Assembly: GCA_013407085.1 (NCBI GenBank)
Contig: JACCGJ010010422.1
Coordinates: 62,001 to 126,000 of the forward strand
From: Atriophallophorus winterbourni
Lineage: Eukaryota; Platyhelminthes; Trematoda; Plagiorchiida; Microphallidae
Direction of reading: 5' to 3'
DNA: 64,000 nucleotides
Below are positions 1 to 10,960 of this stretch, piece after piece. The notes under the pieces were generated by a model. The model worked only from the letters and a program-made list of their open reading frames with translations. It had not been told where the DNA came from and did no database searches. The position numbers were made by a program, and so were the translations under genes. The first letter of the stretch is position 1. Each line of letters opens with the position of its first letter.

Positions 1-2068
1 AAATCTTTGACAACATTATTATGGATTTTAAGGTCAAAAATACTTTGGAATATTCTTAAGAGATATGATAATGACGCGCAATCAATTGTTGTCATGTTAT
101 CGATTCAATATTTGCCGGTTTCGGTCAATAGCTACACTTTCATCACAATCTTGCACTATCGAGTTGATTTTTAGAAATGTTTTGCCTTCAATTTACTACG
201 CTGCAAACGAAGAGGGGAATCTTTCATCACATTTATTTCTAACCGTGATTTTAAATATTATTGTCAATTTAAAAGACGGTAACGACCCACTTCATATGCA
301 CTTCAGGTATAATGGATAAAAAATCTATATTTTTGTGGATTTGAATGTTTTGTCTGGAAGTTACTTCAATTCATTACATGTTGGTTTATTTAATATCCGT
401 TATTGTTATCGGAATATATTGGTTTGGCAAGCTAAAACTTTTTAATCTCTAAGATGCTTGATTATAAAAACGAATAATGCAAAGTCTAACGTCAACATCA
501 TGAGTTACCTGGAAAAATTATTATTATTTAATTAATTTAATTTTACAGAAAATCAGACTTCGCTTGTTTTGATTGTCTATTTACATTTGTACTAACTCTT
601 AGAACAGCCGTGAAAATTATTTTATAATCCATTCTTTCGCATGTATCTGTTCATGAACAATTCATATTTTCTTTGTCAACACATATGAGTTTCCAGGTCA
701 AACCTATATTTTACTTTGTAATCAGACTGCACGTTTTTGATTAGTTATTCAGGTGTATCAGTATGATCATAACTTCAATATAGTTGCGCTATTCCATCTT
801 TGGGATGGCAAGTTTATTTGATTTGAAGCACAGATTAATCGTTGTGACTTCTTATTTTACTCTAATCATATTTAGAAAACACCAAGTTGTGTCCTCTTAA
901 GTAAAACATCAATTGACTTAGTTAGCCAACACAGAGTCTACACTTTTAGTTATGTATCGGTGATTTACTTATTTCATAATTGAGATGTATAGTTCACATT
1001 AATCCAGTTGCAGTTTCAAACACAAAAACACGGGTTAGGAAGGTTTTTCAAACAGAATAAAACTGTTTCCTCGGAAAAGATTCCCAAGATCAAAGATTAT
1101 ATATGGCACATTTTTCACTTTTCCCAAAAACGAAACTTCTTCCAAAATATTTTGCCGGTAGCCATGGCAGTCGTATCACCGTTATGCAGTAAGTTCAGCG
1201 GAGCAAACCTAGCACATATCCAGGTATGCATGTTATCCGGTATAGATTGATACTTTTCTTTTTGCGACAAACCACTCATTATTAAACATTTTTAATAATA
1301 TGGCGGCTAATATCGAAAACGCTGTTGTAACTTAAGCGGTGTTTGGAGACTATGTTGTTTATATTTGTGACTACTCATCCGTGCAAGCCCATCGAACTAT
1401 TCACAAAGTTGATCACCACGGTCCATAATGGAAGCGTTGGACTTGAGTTTCGCTGTTATTTGAGCTCATCAGCAATGCATATTCTTCGCTTCCATCGCCG
1501 TTGTAGTCCCACGCCTCAACATCCTGAGCTACCGTCCAACTTTTGACCGATCCCAATTAAGCGTTTATGAACTGTTGTAACTCTTGATCGCTCAAATTGA
1601 AGGTAGGGTATTACAACATCGTTGTTTGTAGTCGTATCATACCAACTTGTCTCGCAAACAAATTTTCACAACTAATCCTGGCTAAAATGAGCTGTTTTGA
1701 TGCGAAGCTCGAGTTTTAAAGAAAATGTGGTCGTTTATTTCTGTTGCCATTTCTCAATTTCTTAAACCCATTTACGTTGGAAAACAAAATTTGTTGCTTT
1801 GTTTCTGTTGCTTATCCTTTCATATTAACAGTATAATGTTTAGAATCAGATTCATCAGACGTCTGAAAACAAATTATATAAATGGTATGCATTTGAATAG
1901 AGAACGAATCACACATCACGACGACAGATTTTGTTTTTAATTTAAAGTGACTTATAAAGTTGAAACTTTTGACTTCTAAATTCAATTCTTAAAAATTAGA
2001 TCTAGTGGCTGCACTAAAGTGAGTAAAACAATATTTTTAAGTAAAAATAAAAAAATCATTTGGAATCA
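1..2068. other. AT-rich non-coding stretch, no gene recognised
   Basis: Short open frames here (up to about 86 codons) lack recognisable domains and have AT-rich, low-complexity composition. Because the centrin-like exon at 2075-2574 reads toward this side and ends at a splice donor, the stretch is probably at least partly intron of that gene. I looked for the missing fourth EF-hand on the minus strand and did not find it, so its exon may lie outside the window. Confidence 0.5.
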
Positions 2069-2074
2069 ACTTAC
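2069..2074 (-). other. Splice donor of the centrin-like gene
   Basis: Minus-strand sequence after the Phe codon of DEELF reads gtaagt, a perfect 5' splice-site consensus. The frame meets a stop two codons later, consistent with an intron start here. Confidence 0.65.
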
Positions 2075-2574
2075 GAAAAGCTCCTCGTCACATATGTCCT
2101 CATTTATGGATATCGCCGTTGACTTTAAATCTTCGAAATTTACTAATCCATCCATATCTCTGTCCATGCACTTGAAAAACATGCGCAGATCATCATCAGT
2201 GTCATTTTGTGTCATTTTTTCTGTCATTATATTTACAAATCCTTTGAAATCTATTTTATCTGCCGGGAAGATTTTATAATCATAAAGAATATTACCTTTG
2301 TAACCGTCTTTACTCTGGCAGATTTCATTTATTCCCCTCACGGATGGATCGAAACCAATTGCTCTCAATGCCACTTTTATATAATCTAGGTCGATCAAAC
2401 CAGTACCACCCGTATCTAACATTTCAAATGCTTCGGAAAGATGTGATTTTTGTACAGAATTAAGCTCGATTCCTTTATTGATACCCATCGATTTGTATAA
2501 TCCAATTAATTGGTAGAATGAATTACTGCTAGTTGTTATGGAAACCAAGGTCGAATTTATTTCACCACATTGAG
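2075..2574 (-). CDS. Centrin-like EF-hand calcium-binding protein, partial (internal exons)
   Basis: Minus-strand reading gives a centrin/calmodulin-family protein. A segment starting ELNSVQKSHLSEAFEML matches the helix before EF-hand 1; its loop DTGGTGLIDLDY has Tyr at position 12, where Glu is normal. EF-hand 2 is degenerate and ends in NIMTEKM, the typical centrin VMTxKM block. EF-hand 3, DRDMDGLVNFED, keeps the acidic positions 1, 3, 5 and 12. The reading frame ends at DEELF, where a consensus donor (gtaagt) follows, so EF-hand 4 must lie on a later exon. An open frame continues 5' to an ATG at 2623 whose first residues resemble a signal peptide, but a pyrimidine-rich acceptor ending at 2575 makes those bases more likely intron. 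Centrins are cytosolic proteins of centrioles, basal bodies and mRNA export. The family call is firm at superfamily level; centrin rather than another EF-hand subfamily is likely. Neighbours are non-coding or transposon DNA. Confidence 0.72.
2260..2295 (-). other. Candidate 36-bp in-frame mini-intron
   Basis: On the minus strand this segment starts gtaata and ends cggcag, and is 36 bases long with no stop. Left in, it adds 12 residues in the EF-hand 2 loop; removed, the loop reads SKDGYKDKIDF, which lines up with the centrin consensus DKEGTGKINF at normal length. Very short introns (about 30-40 bases) are known in schistosomes. That it is spliced is an inference. Confidence 0.65.
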
Positions 2575-2594
2575 CTGAAGGGAAGACCAAGGCA
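2575..2594 (-). other. Candidate splice acceptor 5' of the centrin-like exon
   Basis: On the minus strand a pyrimidine-rich run (cttggtcttcccttcag) precedes the exon and gives an open frame of about 30 residues before the first EF-hand helix. This favours an exon start at 2574 over translation from the ATG at 2623. Confidence 0.45.
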
Positions 2595-2804
2595 AAAGAT
2601 ATCACAAATAACTTGCACGTCACACTTCAGTGCGTGTAGAAATTTTACCATTATTTTTTAATGAAAACGGCTTTGTGTGTGTAGGAATTAATATCCACTT
2701 AAAAATTACAAATCAATCGGCGGTTACTCCACAAATGATTCGCATTTTTTTATTCCACATACGTGAGACCAGTTTTGGAATATGGTTCGCCAGCCACCTA
2801 TCCT

Positions 2805-3240
2805 TGAACTAAGGCAGAACTTAACCAGTTAGAAAAATTGCAAATGCGGGCGACGAAACGAGTACAAGGATTGAAATCAGTTCCTTATGTGGAGAGAGTT
2901 CAACGCCTCAACCTCATGTTGCTCAGTATTCGGCGTGTGCTCTACGACCTGCTGCTAACTCGTCGCATATTGCTGGGAGCTTATGGTGACGAGCTGCGAG
3001 AGTTTCTCCCTCTCGTGACGGACTCAAGAACCCGTGGCCATGCTCTAAAGCTTCAAAAGCGAAGGACACTACGCCTACCACATGGATTCACGCTCTCAAC
3101 AAGAATTGTTAACTTGTGGAATGCGCTTCCGGAAAAGGTTATCTCAGCGAGCTCTGAAAACCAATTCGAGTAACTTTTGGATAAGGTATTGCCTGTAATC
3201 ACGGCGAACCTGAACAACACTGGACAAGATTTTTTCAACT
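2805..3240 (+). mobile_element. CR1-type LINE remnant, carboxyl-terminal end of ORF2
   Basis: The frame from 2838 carries the family's post-reverse-transcriptase tail: an RATKRVQGL segment, an LLLTRRILLGAYGDE block, RTRGHALKLQK, and the terminal RIVNLWNALPEKV. The same order of motifs occurs at 55950-56290 in a longer element of this window, with about the same spacing, so this is a 5'-truncated relative. No reverse-transcriptase catalytic box remains. Confidence 0.8.
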
Positions 3241-3310
3241 GAGGTTCTCCTGGACTATGTTGCGGATATAAAGAGATGCGGCTTACAAGGGCTTGACCAC
3301 CTGTCGTCTA

Positions 3311-3336
3311 TCAAGAAGAAGAAGAAAAAGAAGGAG
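3311..3336 (+). repeat. GAA-rich simple repeat at a LINE 3' end
   Basis: A run of aagaagaag with small interruptions follows the CR1 carboxyl-terminal remnant by about 70 bases. It fits a short A-rich or microsatellite tail left by target-primed reverse transcription, though the exact element end is not defined. Confidence 0.5.
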
Positions 3337-3463
3337 AATCACGAAGGTAAATTTTTATGCAAAGTACCGCCGGTTTCAGTAATATTTCAGCTGTTGCCAT
3401 AAGGCTGCCAGTGACGCTGATTCTAGTAATATAACACTTGATAATAATAAAATCCTGCCTAGA

Positions 3464-4092
3464 TTGTCGATCGTTGTAAACACTCAAACTTATGCATCTG
3501 TTTCACGTGCAAATATGAGCCCAGGGGCAACTGCAGTCAAGGCCAAAGTTGACAAAATTAGCCAGTTACACTATCCACCCAAGGAGGTGAATGTAAGAAG
3601 AACTTCGAAACAACTTGCAAATAAAGGATCTAGATTAACTGCGGTCAAAGGGAAAGTCGAACAGGTTAGCCAGGTAACTCGTCCACCCAAGCAAACTACC
3701 ACTCCCAAGGTGACAAATGTAGCTGAACCTCCAAGAAGCGTACTAAGACCAGTAAGTTTGGTACACAAAAACAGCAACATTCAATTGATGCCGGTTCACC
3801 TGAGCTGGAACAACTTATTCATGAATTGAATGGTTTGCGTCAGAAAATTGAAACATTGCACGGAAATTCCTTCGCTCCAAAATCTAGAACTAGAAATATA
3901 CTAGTTTTTAACCGAGCGGAACAGTTTATTAAGGAATCCAAGTCTTGCAGATATATTGATCCCAGGTGTATAAACGATCTTCTTCGAATGGTCGGTCTGA
4001 AACCTTGTACTCCCACAGTGCGAATCCACCGTGTAGGAAGATGGAGGATGGGTAACTGCCCTCGACCAATCCTGGTTGAATTCAAATACTAG
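3464..4092 (+). pseudogene. ORF1 remnant of CR1 'A' with a duplicated Lys/Pro-rich motif
   Basis: Two frames (3464-3829 and 3826-4092) overlap with a frame change near 3826. The first is Lys/Pro-rich and holds an internal two-copy repeat: AVKAKVDKISQLHYPPK then AVKGKVEQVSQVTRPPK about 38 residues later. The second starts with a short coiled-coil-like stretch and a segment with LLRMVGLKPCTPTVRIHRVG that resembles the RNA-binding ORF1 carboxyl domain of LINEs. The product is inferred to be a nucleic-acid-binding chaperone of the retrotransposon particle; the assignment rests mainly on position before the endonuclease. Confidence 0.55.
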
Positions 4093-4575
4093 ACGGATCG
4101 GGAGGCATTCCTTGTTAGGGTTAAGCATATCGCAATTGATTGTGTCTACGTCACACCCAGTGCATCCCAACAGAAGATTGCACAGCTCATTGAGACACTC
4201 GACGGTTTGTTTCGCTCAACTCCCAGCGTACTTCTCTTGGGTGATTTCAACCTCCCAGACATAGATTGGCCTGTTCCTACTGGGGTAGTCATCCAGCAAT
4301 CTGACACCTCTCTTGAATGGCTCCATATTCATGCGTTGCACCAGCATGTGAATGATCCTACAAGGTTTCGTCATGGATACAATCTATCCACTTAAGAATT
4401 GGTATTTTCGTCCCAGCTAGAAACCATTAGGTATTTAAAGTATCTACCGCCGCACGGCAAAAGCGATCACGTAATGATAAGCTTCGAATTGATATTGCGT
4501 TTTCACACACTTTTCTCTCGTCCTAGACGAAAGTTTAGGCATTTAGACTGGGATTTACTTCTGCAGACTTCATAA
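4092..4575 (+). pseudogene. AP-type endonuclease remnant of CR1 'A'
   Basis: The frame shows LLLGDFNLPDIDW at about 4231-4270, the GDFN core of exonuclease-endonuclease-phosphatase enzymes of LINEs, and later GKSDHVMI near 4460, the SDH catalytic motif. A stop lies at 4393 between them, and the amino-terminal half is missing or unreadable. In live elements this domain nicks target DNA to prime reverse transcription. Confidence 0.75.
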
Positions 4576-4899
4576 TCATCATTCCAGTTATCTAGCGATT
4601 CCACTGTAAGTGAAAACTGGAATAGAATTTGTAAGAATTTAAACGAGTTACAAGTCAAGCACGCTCCACTGCAGTGTGTGAGAAGACAATAAAGGCCACC
4701 TTGGTGGTCTCTTCGATGCTAAATCCAACCCGAAAAGGTTTTATAGCTACGCACAGTCCTAAGGAAAAACTAGGGGAAGCATAGGAGATTTGAAACTGAA
4801 TGACGACAAAGTAGCTGATACCAACCTGTCTCAGGCGACTGCCTACTCATGGTTTTTCAGTAGCGCTTAACGACGGGATAATTCTTCAAAAGCACCGTC

Positions 4900-6470
4900 A
4901 GGTCTGCTCGGCCTGACATCTGGTGTCCATGTATTGGATGAGTTGTCCTTTAATGAGGCTGAGGTGTATGACGCACTTATTCATGTTCGGGTCAGCAAAT
5001 CTGAGTGACAGATGGCATTTACTCAGTTGTGCTTAAAAGTCTTGCCTCAGCGCTTACCGAACCGTTTTGCCAGCTCTTTAATTCATGCCTGCAACTGGTC
5101 GTGGTTTCCAGTAAGTGAAGGGAAGCCATAGTCGTGCCAATACACAAGAGTGGTTGTATGTCAACTGTTGGGAATTATAGACCTGTCACCCGGACTAGCA
5201 TCGTCTCAAATGTACTAGAAAAACTATTGCGTGAAAAAACTGTCAGCATCTTAGTCGGCATTCTCTGTTGAGTGTAACTCAACATGGATTTCTTAAAGGT
5301 AGATCCTGCCTGACTAACCTTCTTAGTTTTCTCGATACTGCAACTAAAATTCTGGATGAAGGAAAGCCAGTCGAAGCCTTCTACTTAGAATTTAGCAAGG
5401 CTTTTGATTCCGTAAATCACCGCCTTCTAGATCCAAGCTAGCAGCAAAAAGCATACAGGGTAGTCTACTTGCTTGTAAAAAAGCATTCCTTACAGTTAGG
5501 ACATTCAGAATTCGGGTTGGATCCACGTTGTCTAGCCAAACCAACGTGATCAGTTGGCTCACTTAAGGTTTGGTACTCGGTCCTCATCTATTTCTGATTT
5601 TCATCGATGACTTGTCCTCTGAATTGAATTGCCCATGCTCCATTTTCGCGGATGATGTGAAATTCATCGGATCAACGGATGAAGATACCTTGATGCACGA
5701 TCTCGAGCGGGTCATAAACTGGTCATACCAGCGGGACATCCCACTGAACCTGAATAAGAGCCAACTCTTGTCAGCGCTGGTTGATAAGATTTCAGTTCAT
5801 GTATCGGGTAATTCCCTCAGTGTTAACGCCGCACAGTGTGTTGAGGATTTGGGAGTACTGTTTATGGCTGACTTCAAATGGGAGGACCAATGTGAAGCTG
5901 CGCTCAGCGTGCACGCAAGTTATTTTTCGGATAAAATGAGTGCTATTGAGCTGAAGACCCTAATTATTCCTGTCACTGTACAAGGCATTAGTTCGGCTGC
6001 ATTTCAAATATTGTGTTCAGGCGTGGTGTCCTCGCAACAAAAAGGACATCCTTCGACTTGAAAGCGTACAGCGCCGCGCAACTCGCATGATTGAGTGTTA
6101 GCGATGGAAACCGTACGCTGCTCGCCTAATGTCTCTCGATTTTTTCTCCCATAGGCGCCGTCGTTTAAGAGGTAACTTAGTAGAAACCTTTAGGATCTTT
6201 AGGGTTTAAGTGGCGTGCCAATGAACGAGTTCCTTACCTTAAGCCCCGAGCTGGGAACCCGGGGCCATTCAGTTAAAATTGCTAAGAAACGATGTCGGCT
6301 AGACTCCTGGAAACACTTTTTCAGCTTTTGGGTTGTAAACTTCTGGAACATTTTTCAAGAATAACTTATATCCTGCACTATTTTCCGATTTTTAAGCATG
6401 GTTTGGACCGCAACTGGGGTTAGTTTTTTCCTGAATACTCTCCTTAATTGCTATGCAAGCTAAGGTAGTT
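4900..6470 (+). pseudogene. Reverse transcriptase and carboxyl end of CR1 'A'
   Basis: Pieces in several frames give, in order: GNYRPVT near 5175, QHGFLKGRSCLTNLLSFLD near 5280-5335, SKAFDSVNH near 5395 (motif A), and FADDVKFIGS near 5646-5670 (motif C). Then comes the thumb-like DLGVLFMADFKWEDQC. The terminal RRLRGNLVETFRIF and RHSVKIAKKR-like segments follow to about 6470. The longest open piece is 5570-6061. At least four frame changes and stops separate the parts. Confidence 0.85.
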
Positions 6471-6479
6471 CACCTTTTA

Positions 6480-6811
6480 GCGTTATCCCGTAAATCAAGT
6501 AAGGGCTAGAGTTCTATGTGTTTTTTTATTTATTATACAAGCTGCTACTTCATCTGACCTCTCACCGTGCTGGTGAAAATATACTGCTTTTTTCTTTTTC
6601 CAGCATCAGTTATAACTCGGTGCTTCAATAATACAATCCGGATAATCTCTTCGCGTTTTGATCGTCGAAGATTTCATATAGACGAAAAGATAAACGTTTC
6701 GGCAGTGGTGAGTACTTCTCTGCAGCTTTCCACCGAAAGAAATTCTGGACGATCGATTGGCTCGTTAGCCACATACTGTCCTGTGCAAACTAAACTGAAC
6801 TGAACTGAACT
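6480..6811 (+). repeat. CR1 3' UTR with conserved hairpin and GAACT tail
   Basis: Contains the family hairpin CTCACC-gtgct-GGTGAA near 6559-6577 and the block CACCGAAAGAAATTCTGGAC near 6730. It then has a block ending ATACTGTCCTGTGCAAACT and several copies of GAACT/CTGAA. The same module recurs at 56720-57162, 58660-59035, 60770-60980, 61250-61392 and, reversed, at 43990-44110. Confidence 0.8.
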
Positions 6812-7129
6812 GGAATTATTTATTATTGCTAAACCGTTGAGAAGTTAGTTATGGTGTGAACATGAAATTATATAATAATAATTTCGGTAATCACGTGTGT
6901 TTGTTTTTGAAAAATTTGAAAAATGCAAACGGAATAAATAACTTTTTAATGTTAACCTTATTATATGCATCGTCAATTAAGAAATATTTCTTGCTAAAAT
7001 CTCAGGCAATTTAATTGTTTTGTTTTTAAGCTGCTCAAAGTTTCTCAATTAATTAATTTTGTGATTTCATCAATTAAATTTGCAAAATGATTCAAAATTC
7101 TTGTCTTTGACTCTAATCTAGCTGCAACA
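6812..7129. other. AT-rich spacer, nothing recognised
   Basis: About 320 AT-rich bases between two CR1 elements. No open frame of note and no repeat boundary could be seen. Confidence 0.5.
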
Positions 7130-7145
7130 AAAAGGTTTTCAAAGG

Positions 7146-7800
7146 TATAGAGTGCGACGTGTGCCTGCGTTCGGCACATCCCAAATGCTCTGGACTGTCG
7201 TCAGCTCAATTTAAGGTTTATGCGGCACATCGATGGCTTACGTGGCTATGCTCTGACTGCATGATTTCCGTAGGAACTTTGGTTGAGGAGCGCAAACGTT
7301 TCAAGGAAAGTAAGCGTTCTCCTGCACGTCCGTCTCCAAAGCCTAAAACGTTTTCCGAAGTAGCTATGTTTGTGATCCCGTCTACCTCCAGCAAGCATAT
7401 TACTCCCTTGAAACCACAAAATGCGGAACCATTGCTATTTTCCCGTCCTCCAAATTCTCCCTTGAAACAAGTTGATGCTAATCGATGTGTTCACATTAAC
7501 CTTACAAAGGATGTTCGCGTCCTTGCTTGGAAAGTCCACAATTTGGGAAAGTGGTTGCTTAGCTGCAAGTTAGAAACCAAAGTAGCACAACACGGTCCAA
7601 AAATGTCCTAATCTTGACGCAGGTTGAGCCTTTCTTTCGAGAATCGAAGGCTCGTAATGAAAGTGATAGCAGAAAGGTTATCGAGCAACTCCGTGCTTCA
7701 TGCATGCGCCCGATTACTCAGCCGAAGCGAGTTCACCGGTTCGGCAAATGTAGTGGTGGCATAATTGGTGCATCTAACAGATCGCCCGGCCAATTGTAGT
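7146..7800 (+). pseudogene. ORF1 remnant of CR1 'B' with half a PHD-like zinc finger
   Basis: The frame 7159-7611 opens with CDVCLRSAHPKCSGLS and about 20 residues later WLCSDC, spacing and residues of the second half of a PHD-type finger as found at the start of CR1 ORF1 proteins. The first Cys pair is not visible. It is followed by a Ser/Pro/Lys-rich linker and, after a stop at 7609, a basic frame to 7799. The role is inferred as nucleic-acid or chromatin binding in the retrotransposon particle. Confidence 0.65.
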
Positions 7801-8209
7801 TGAATTCACAAAAAAGAGCGATTGCAACTGCTCCCTTTCCAAAGGTGAGAAACTTAACCGCGCTGAGGGTAAATGCATCGTGCAACCTAAAACCCCGCAA
7901 AACTAGAAAACCTCTAGCTCAATTAGAGCTAGAAAGTCGAAGTTAGGTGTTAATCGTAGCTCATCGTATTTGCTTTCGAGGCGAAAATAAGTAAATGACA
8001 AAACTGTGACGATGACGCTAATGCACGAAAATTATACTCCAAAATTGAAAAGCGCCATCGTAGAGCTACATCCTTTAGAGGAGGAATCGTGGTTTAGTTG
8101 TAGTGACACGGACCACGACAATAAAACCAGATGCCTGGAGTTGTCATCCGTTTTAAAAACGAATGCTCTATCTCTTGATGAAATACAGCCTTCGAAAAAC
8201 GCGAAGCAG

Positions 8210-8935
8210 CCTCGGTTATTACGCTCGAGGACAAATAGCTCTTAGGTATCCTAAAACCGGGAGTCTGGCACCATATGATAGTGTTCTTCTGTTCTATACA
8301 AACGCTTGTAGCATCAAAAATAAATGGAATGAACTCCTCTGTAGAGTTAACGACACCCAATACAAAATTGTGGGTGTCACGGACTCATGGTTTTCTCATG
8401 ATGACCACATAGCAGCTGTCACCTTTAGCGCTGTAAGAAGCGATTGACCTCCTAATAAGCTAGCAGGAGGGGTGTTGCTCCTTATTGATAAAGCTATTCC
8501 TTTTGAGAAAAGTATTTCTCTTTCTACAACGAACGTGCTGATAATATCTGCCTTGCTCATGCATGGATGCACGCGTATAGTGGTGAGCTGCGTCTACCGT
8601 AGACCGAGCACTAGTTCAGAAAAAGATGCTCATTGGCAAATTGAGCTTTCGTCTCTTTGAGCCGTAGCACCACGTGTTGTAATCTTCGGCGATTCTAATC
8701 TACCTAAAATAACCTGGGAGTACCAAACCTCGCATTCCCCAGGAATCGCGAACGATTTTCTGGACTTGATATACTCCCATGCACTTCACTAACACGTAAA
8801 CGAACCAACTGGATTCCGCGAGGGTCAGTCTAGTCTAATCTTGACCCAGTTATTTCAACTGCTGGAAGCGGTATAGAAAATTTTGTCTCCCTTCCACCAC
8901 TAGGAAAGAGCAACTATTTAGTGTTAGCCCGCGAG
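8210..8935 (+). pseudogene. AP-type endonuclease remnant of CR1 'B'
   Basis: Starts with YTNACSIKNKWNEL near 8295, the family's YTNxRS endonuclease start. GVTDSWFS near 8372 is an ETWL-like box, and AGGVLLL near 8463 follows. VVIFGDSNLPKITW near 8678-8710 is the GDFN core with Phe changed to Ser. Stops at 8445 and 8658 interrupt it. Metal- and DNA-binding positions are partly altered, so it is not functional. Confidence 0.75.
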
Positions 8936-9239
8936 TTACTCTTGTCATTCGTTAAACCCCCACTTAAGGTGTCTCGATGCTTTCATAGGATCGAACCTGC
9001 TACCCCTTCGCAGGCAGCAGGGCTACTCCCATGGCAATCGAGTGACCATGTGGATGGGATGTGGGGACAGATCAAGAAAAACATCTTTTTACTTCAGGAT
9101 CGATTTGCTCCTCTCGTACCCGTTCGCAAAAATGTTAAACCATTAATGGTGGTCAGCCTCAGTCTCCCGTAAAGTACGTCAATGTGACGCAAAATGGAGG
9201 CATTATAAGCTTACTCTCAAATATGGCATTTTGGCCCGT

Positions 9240-10960
9240 TACAAAGAAGCGCGAAATATAGAAGGTTCCAAGTTACGCGCAGTAAAGTTCTTTTCCGAAA
9301 TGAGACTCGTTCAAGAGGCCAATACTCATCCGAAACGATTCTACTGCTACGCTCATTCTAAAGGCTCAAGGTGAAGAACCTAGAGAAGAGTCGATGGCAT
9401 TGCCGTCATTGCAAGCACTGAAGACGCTCAGTTGTTTTCCCTGCATCTTCAAAGCGTTCAACGCCGAGATTATAAATCGGATGGCTCTGCGCCATAACTT
9501 CAGTGTACACACACTGAATGCGCCCTCGGTACTTACCTTATATTCGTGGTACACAATGTCGAGACCATATTGACCAGCCTAGCATACAACAAGTCGGCAG
9601 GGCCCAATAGCATTCATTAAAAAATGATCAGACTGCTAGCTCCTATATTAGCTGTGCCGATCACAGAACTTTTCACATCATCCCTCAGTCACCGTACCCT
9701 TCCGTTGGACTGTCGAATAGTCGTTGTAGTGCCTATCTATAAAGAAGGAGATTCTTCAGCGGTCAAAGATTACCGCCGGGTTGGCCTCAGTAATGTTATA
9801 TGTAAGGTTTTGGAAAGGTTGATCCGCCATAAAATTTGTAGATATCTAACCAAACACTCTCTTCTGAACGCCGTACAACACGGCTTTCTAGAAGGTAGGT
9901 CATGTCTGAGTAATTTGTTGAGCGTTCTAAACGTGGTCACTAAGAGGAGGGATGATGTTATAGATGTAGAGGTTTTTTATCTCGACTTTAGTAAGGCTTT
10001 TGATTCAGTCATCACAAACTCTCAGCGATATGGATATCAGGAAACCTTCTGGGCTGGATTCGAGCATTCCTTAGCGACCGTTTCTTTACTGTCAGGGTAG
10101 ATGATACATACTCCGCATGTGCGCATATAACGTGTAGGGTTCCCCAGGGTTCAGTATTGGGGTCGTTGCTTTTCCTCATCTCCATTGATGATCTAGCCAA
10201 CCAACTGCGCTCAGCCTGTTATATGTTTGCTGACGACGTTAAATTGCCGGTAGGTCGGATAACTCCGATCTGATAAGCGACGTAGAAGCTGTGACGGCAT
10301 GGGCCCTCAGCCCACTCAGAGTTTCGTAGGGTAAAATCTTCTAAGGACCTAGGAATCGTAGTCTCCGCAAACTTTAGGTTGGCTGATCATTGTGCTGCTG
10401 CGGCTCGAAGGGCCAGGAGAAAACTCTTTCGACTACGTTCAGCCATCACACGCAGAACATCTGAGGTGCTGCTGCCCCTCTACAAGGAAATAGTAAGGCC
10501 ACATTATTCTAAAAGTGGCTTGGAAGCCTTATTACCTGAAAGATATCGTGGTGCTATAAAACTTACATACACTGGCTGCTCACATGATATAGGGGTTATC
10601 ATACACCAACTATGAAAATCGTCTATTAGCATTAGGACTTTTCTCGCTGAGGAGGAGGCAACCTAGAAGTATCTTATAAAGACCTTTAAGGTTGTCAAAG
10701 GATTACGTTGTCTCGAATTCCATAACTTCTTTCCTTTGATTGGCACACGAGGACACAGTCTTAAGCTGAGTAAACAGCACACCAGGCTTAAAACGAGAAC
10801 GCACATCTTTAGCATCCGTATTGTGAACGCGTGGAACTCACTTCCCGCAGAACTCATCTCGGCAACTTCTGTGATTGCGTTCAAACATGGGCTGTACAAA
10901 CAGTGGCAGGTGCTCTTTTCTGAGTATTACCCTTAAGACTAAATCCAACCATATTTATTG
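9240..10960 (+). pseudogene. Reverse transcriptase and carboxyl end of CR1 'B'
   Basis: The frame 9624-10100 contains VVVPIYKEGDSSAVKDYRRV, then QHGFLEGRSCLSNLLSVL and YLDFSKAFDSV (motif A near 9985-10010). A frame change leads to GVPQGSVLGS near 10140 and FADDVK at 10226-10243 (motif C). The tail reads KDLGIVVSANF, then RRARRKLFRLRSAI in 10379-10615, RGHSLKLSKQHTR, and IVNAWNSLPAELISA to 10936. The catalytic Asp pair survives in the DNA, but the frame is broken at several points. Confidence 0.85.

Larger units (their letters stand above)
3360..6811 (+). mobile_element. CR1-type LINE 'A', near full length, inactive
   Basis: Reads in order: ORF1 pieces, AP-type endonuclease, reverse transcriptase, carboxyl-terminal segment, then a 3' UTR ending in a GAACT-type repeat. 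Total about 3.45 kb, close to expected for CR1 elements of this window. Many stops and frameshifts show it is dead. The 5' boundary is approximate; the 3' boundary is set by the repeat tail at about 6795-6811. Confidence 0.8.
7130..10960 (+). mobile_element. CR1-type LINE 'B', near full length, inactive
   Basis: About 3.8 kb with ORF1 zinc finger, endonuclease, reverse transcriptase and carboxyl end in the expected order and one orientation. Numerous stops and frameshifts. Lies directly downstream of CR1 'A' with only an AT-rich spacer between, in the same orientation, but its sequence differs enough to be an independent insertion. Confidence 0.8.

Noticed and set aside
2575..2623. Signal peptide at the start of the centrin-like ORF
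   Set aside because: The residues look like a signal peptide, but centrins are cytosolic and the coding DNA is a pyrimidine-rich run ending in ag, more simply an intron end.
9366..9554. Minus-strand 62-codon ORF within CR1 'B'
   Set aside because: It lies antisense to the endonuclease-RT linker of the element and has no independent features.
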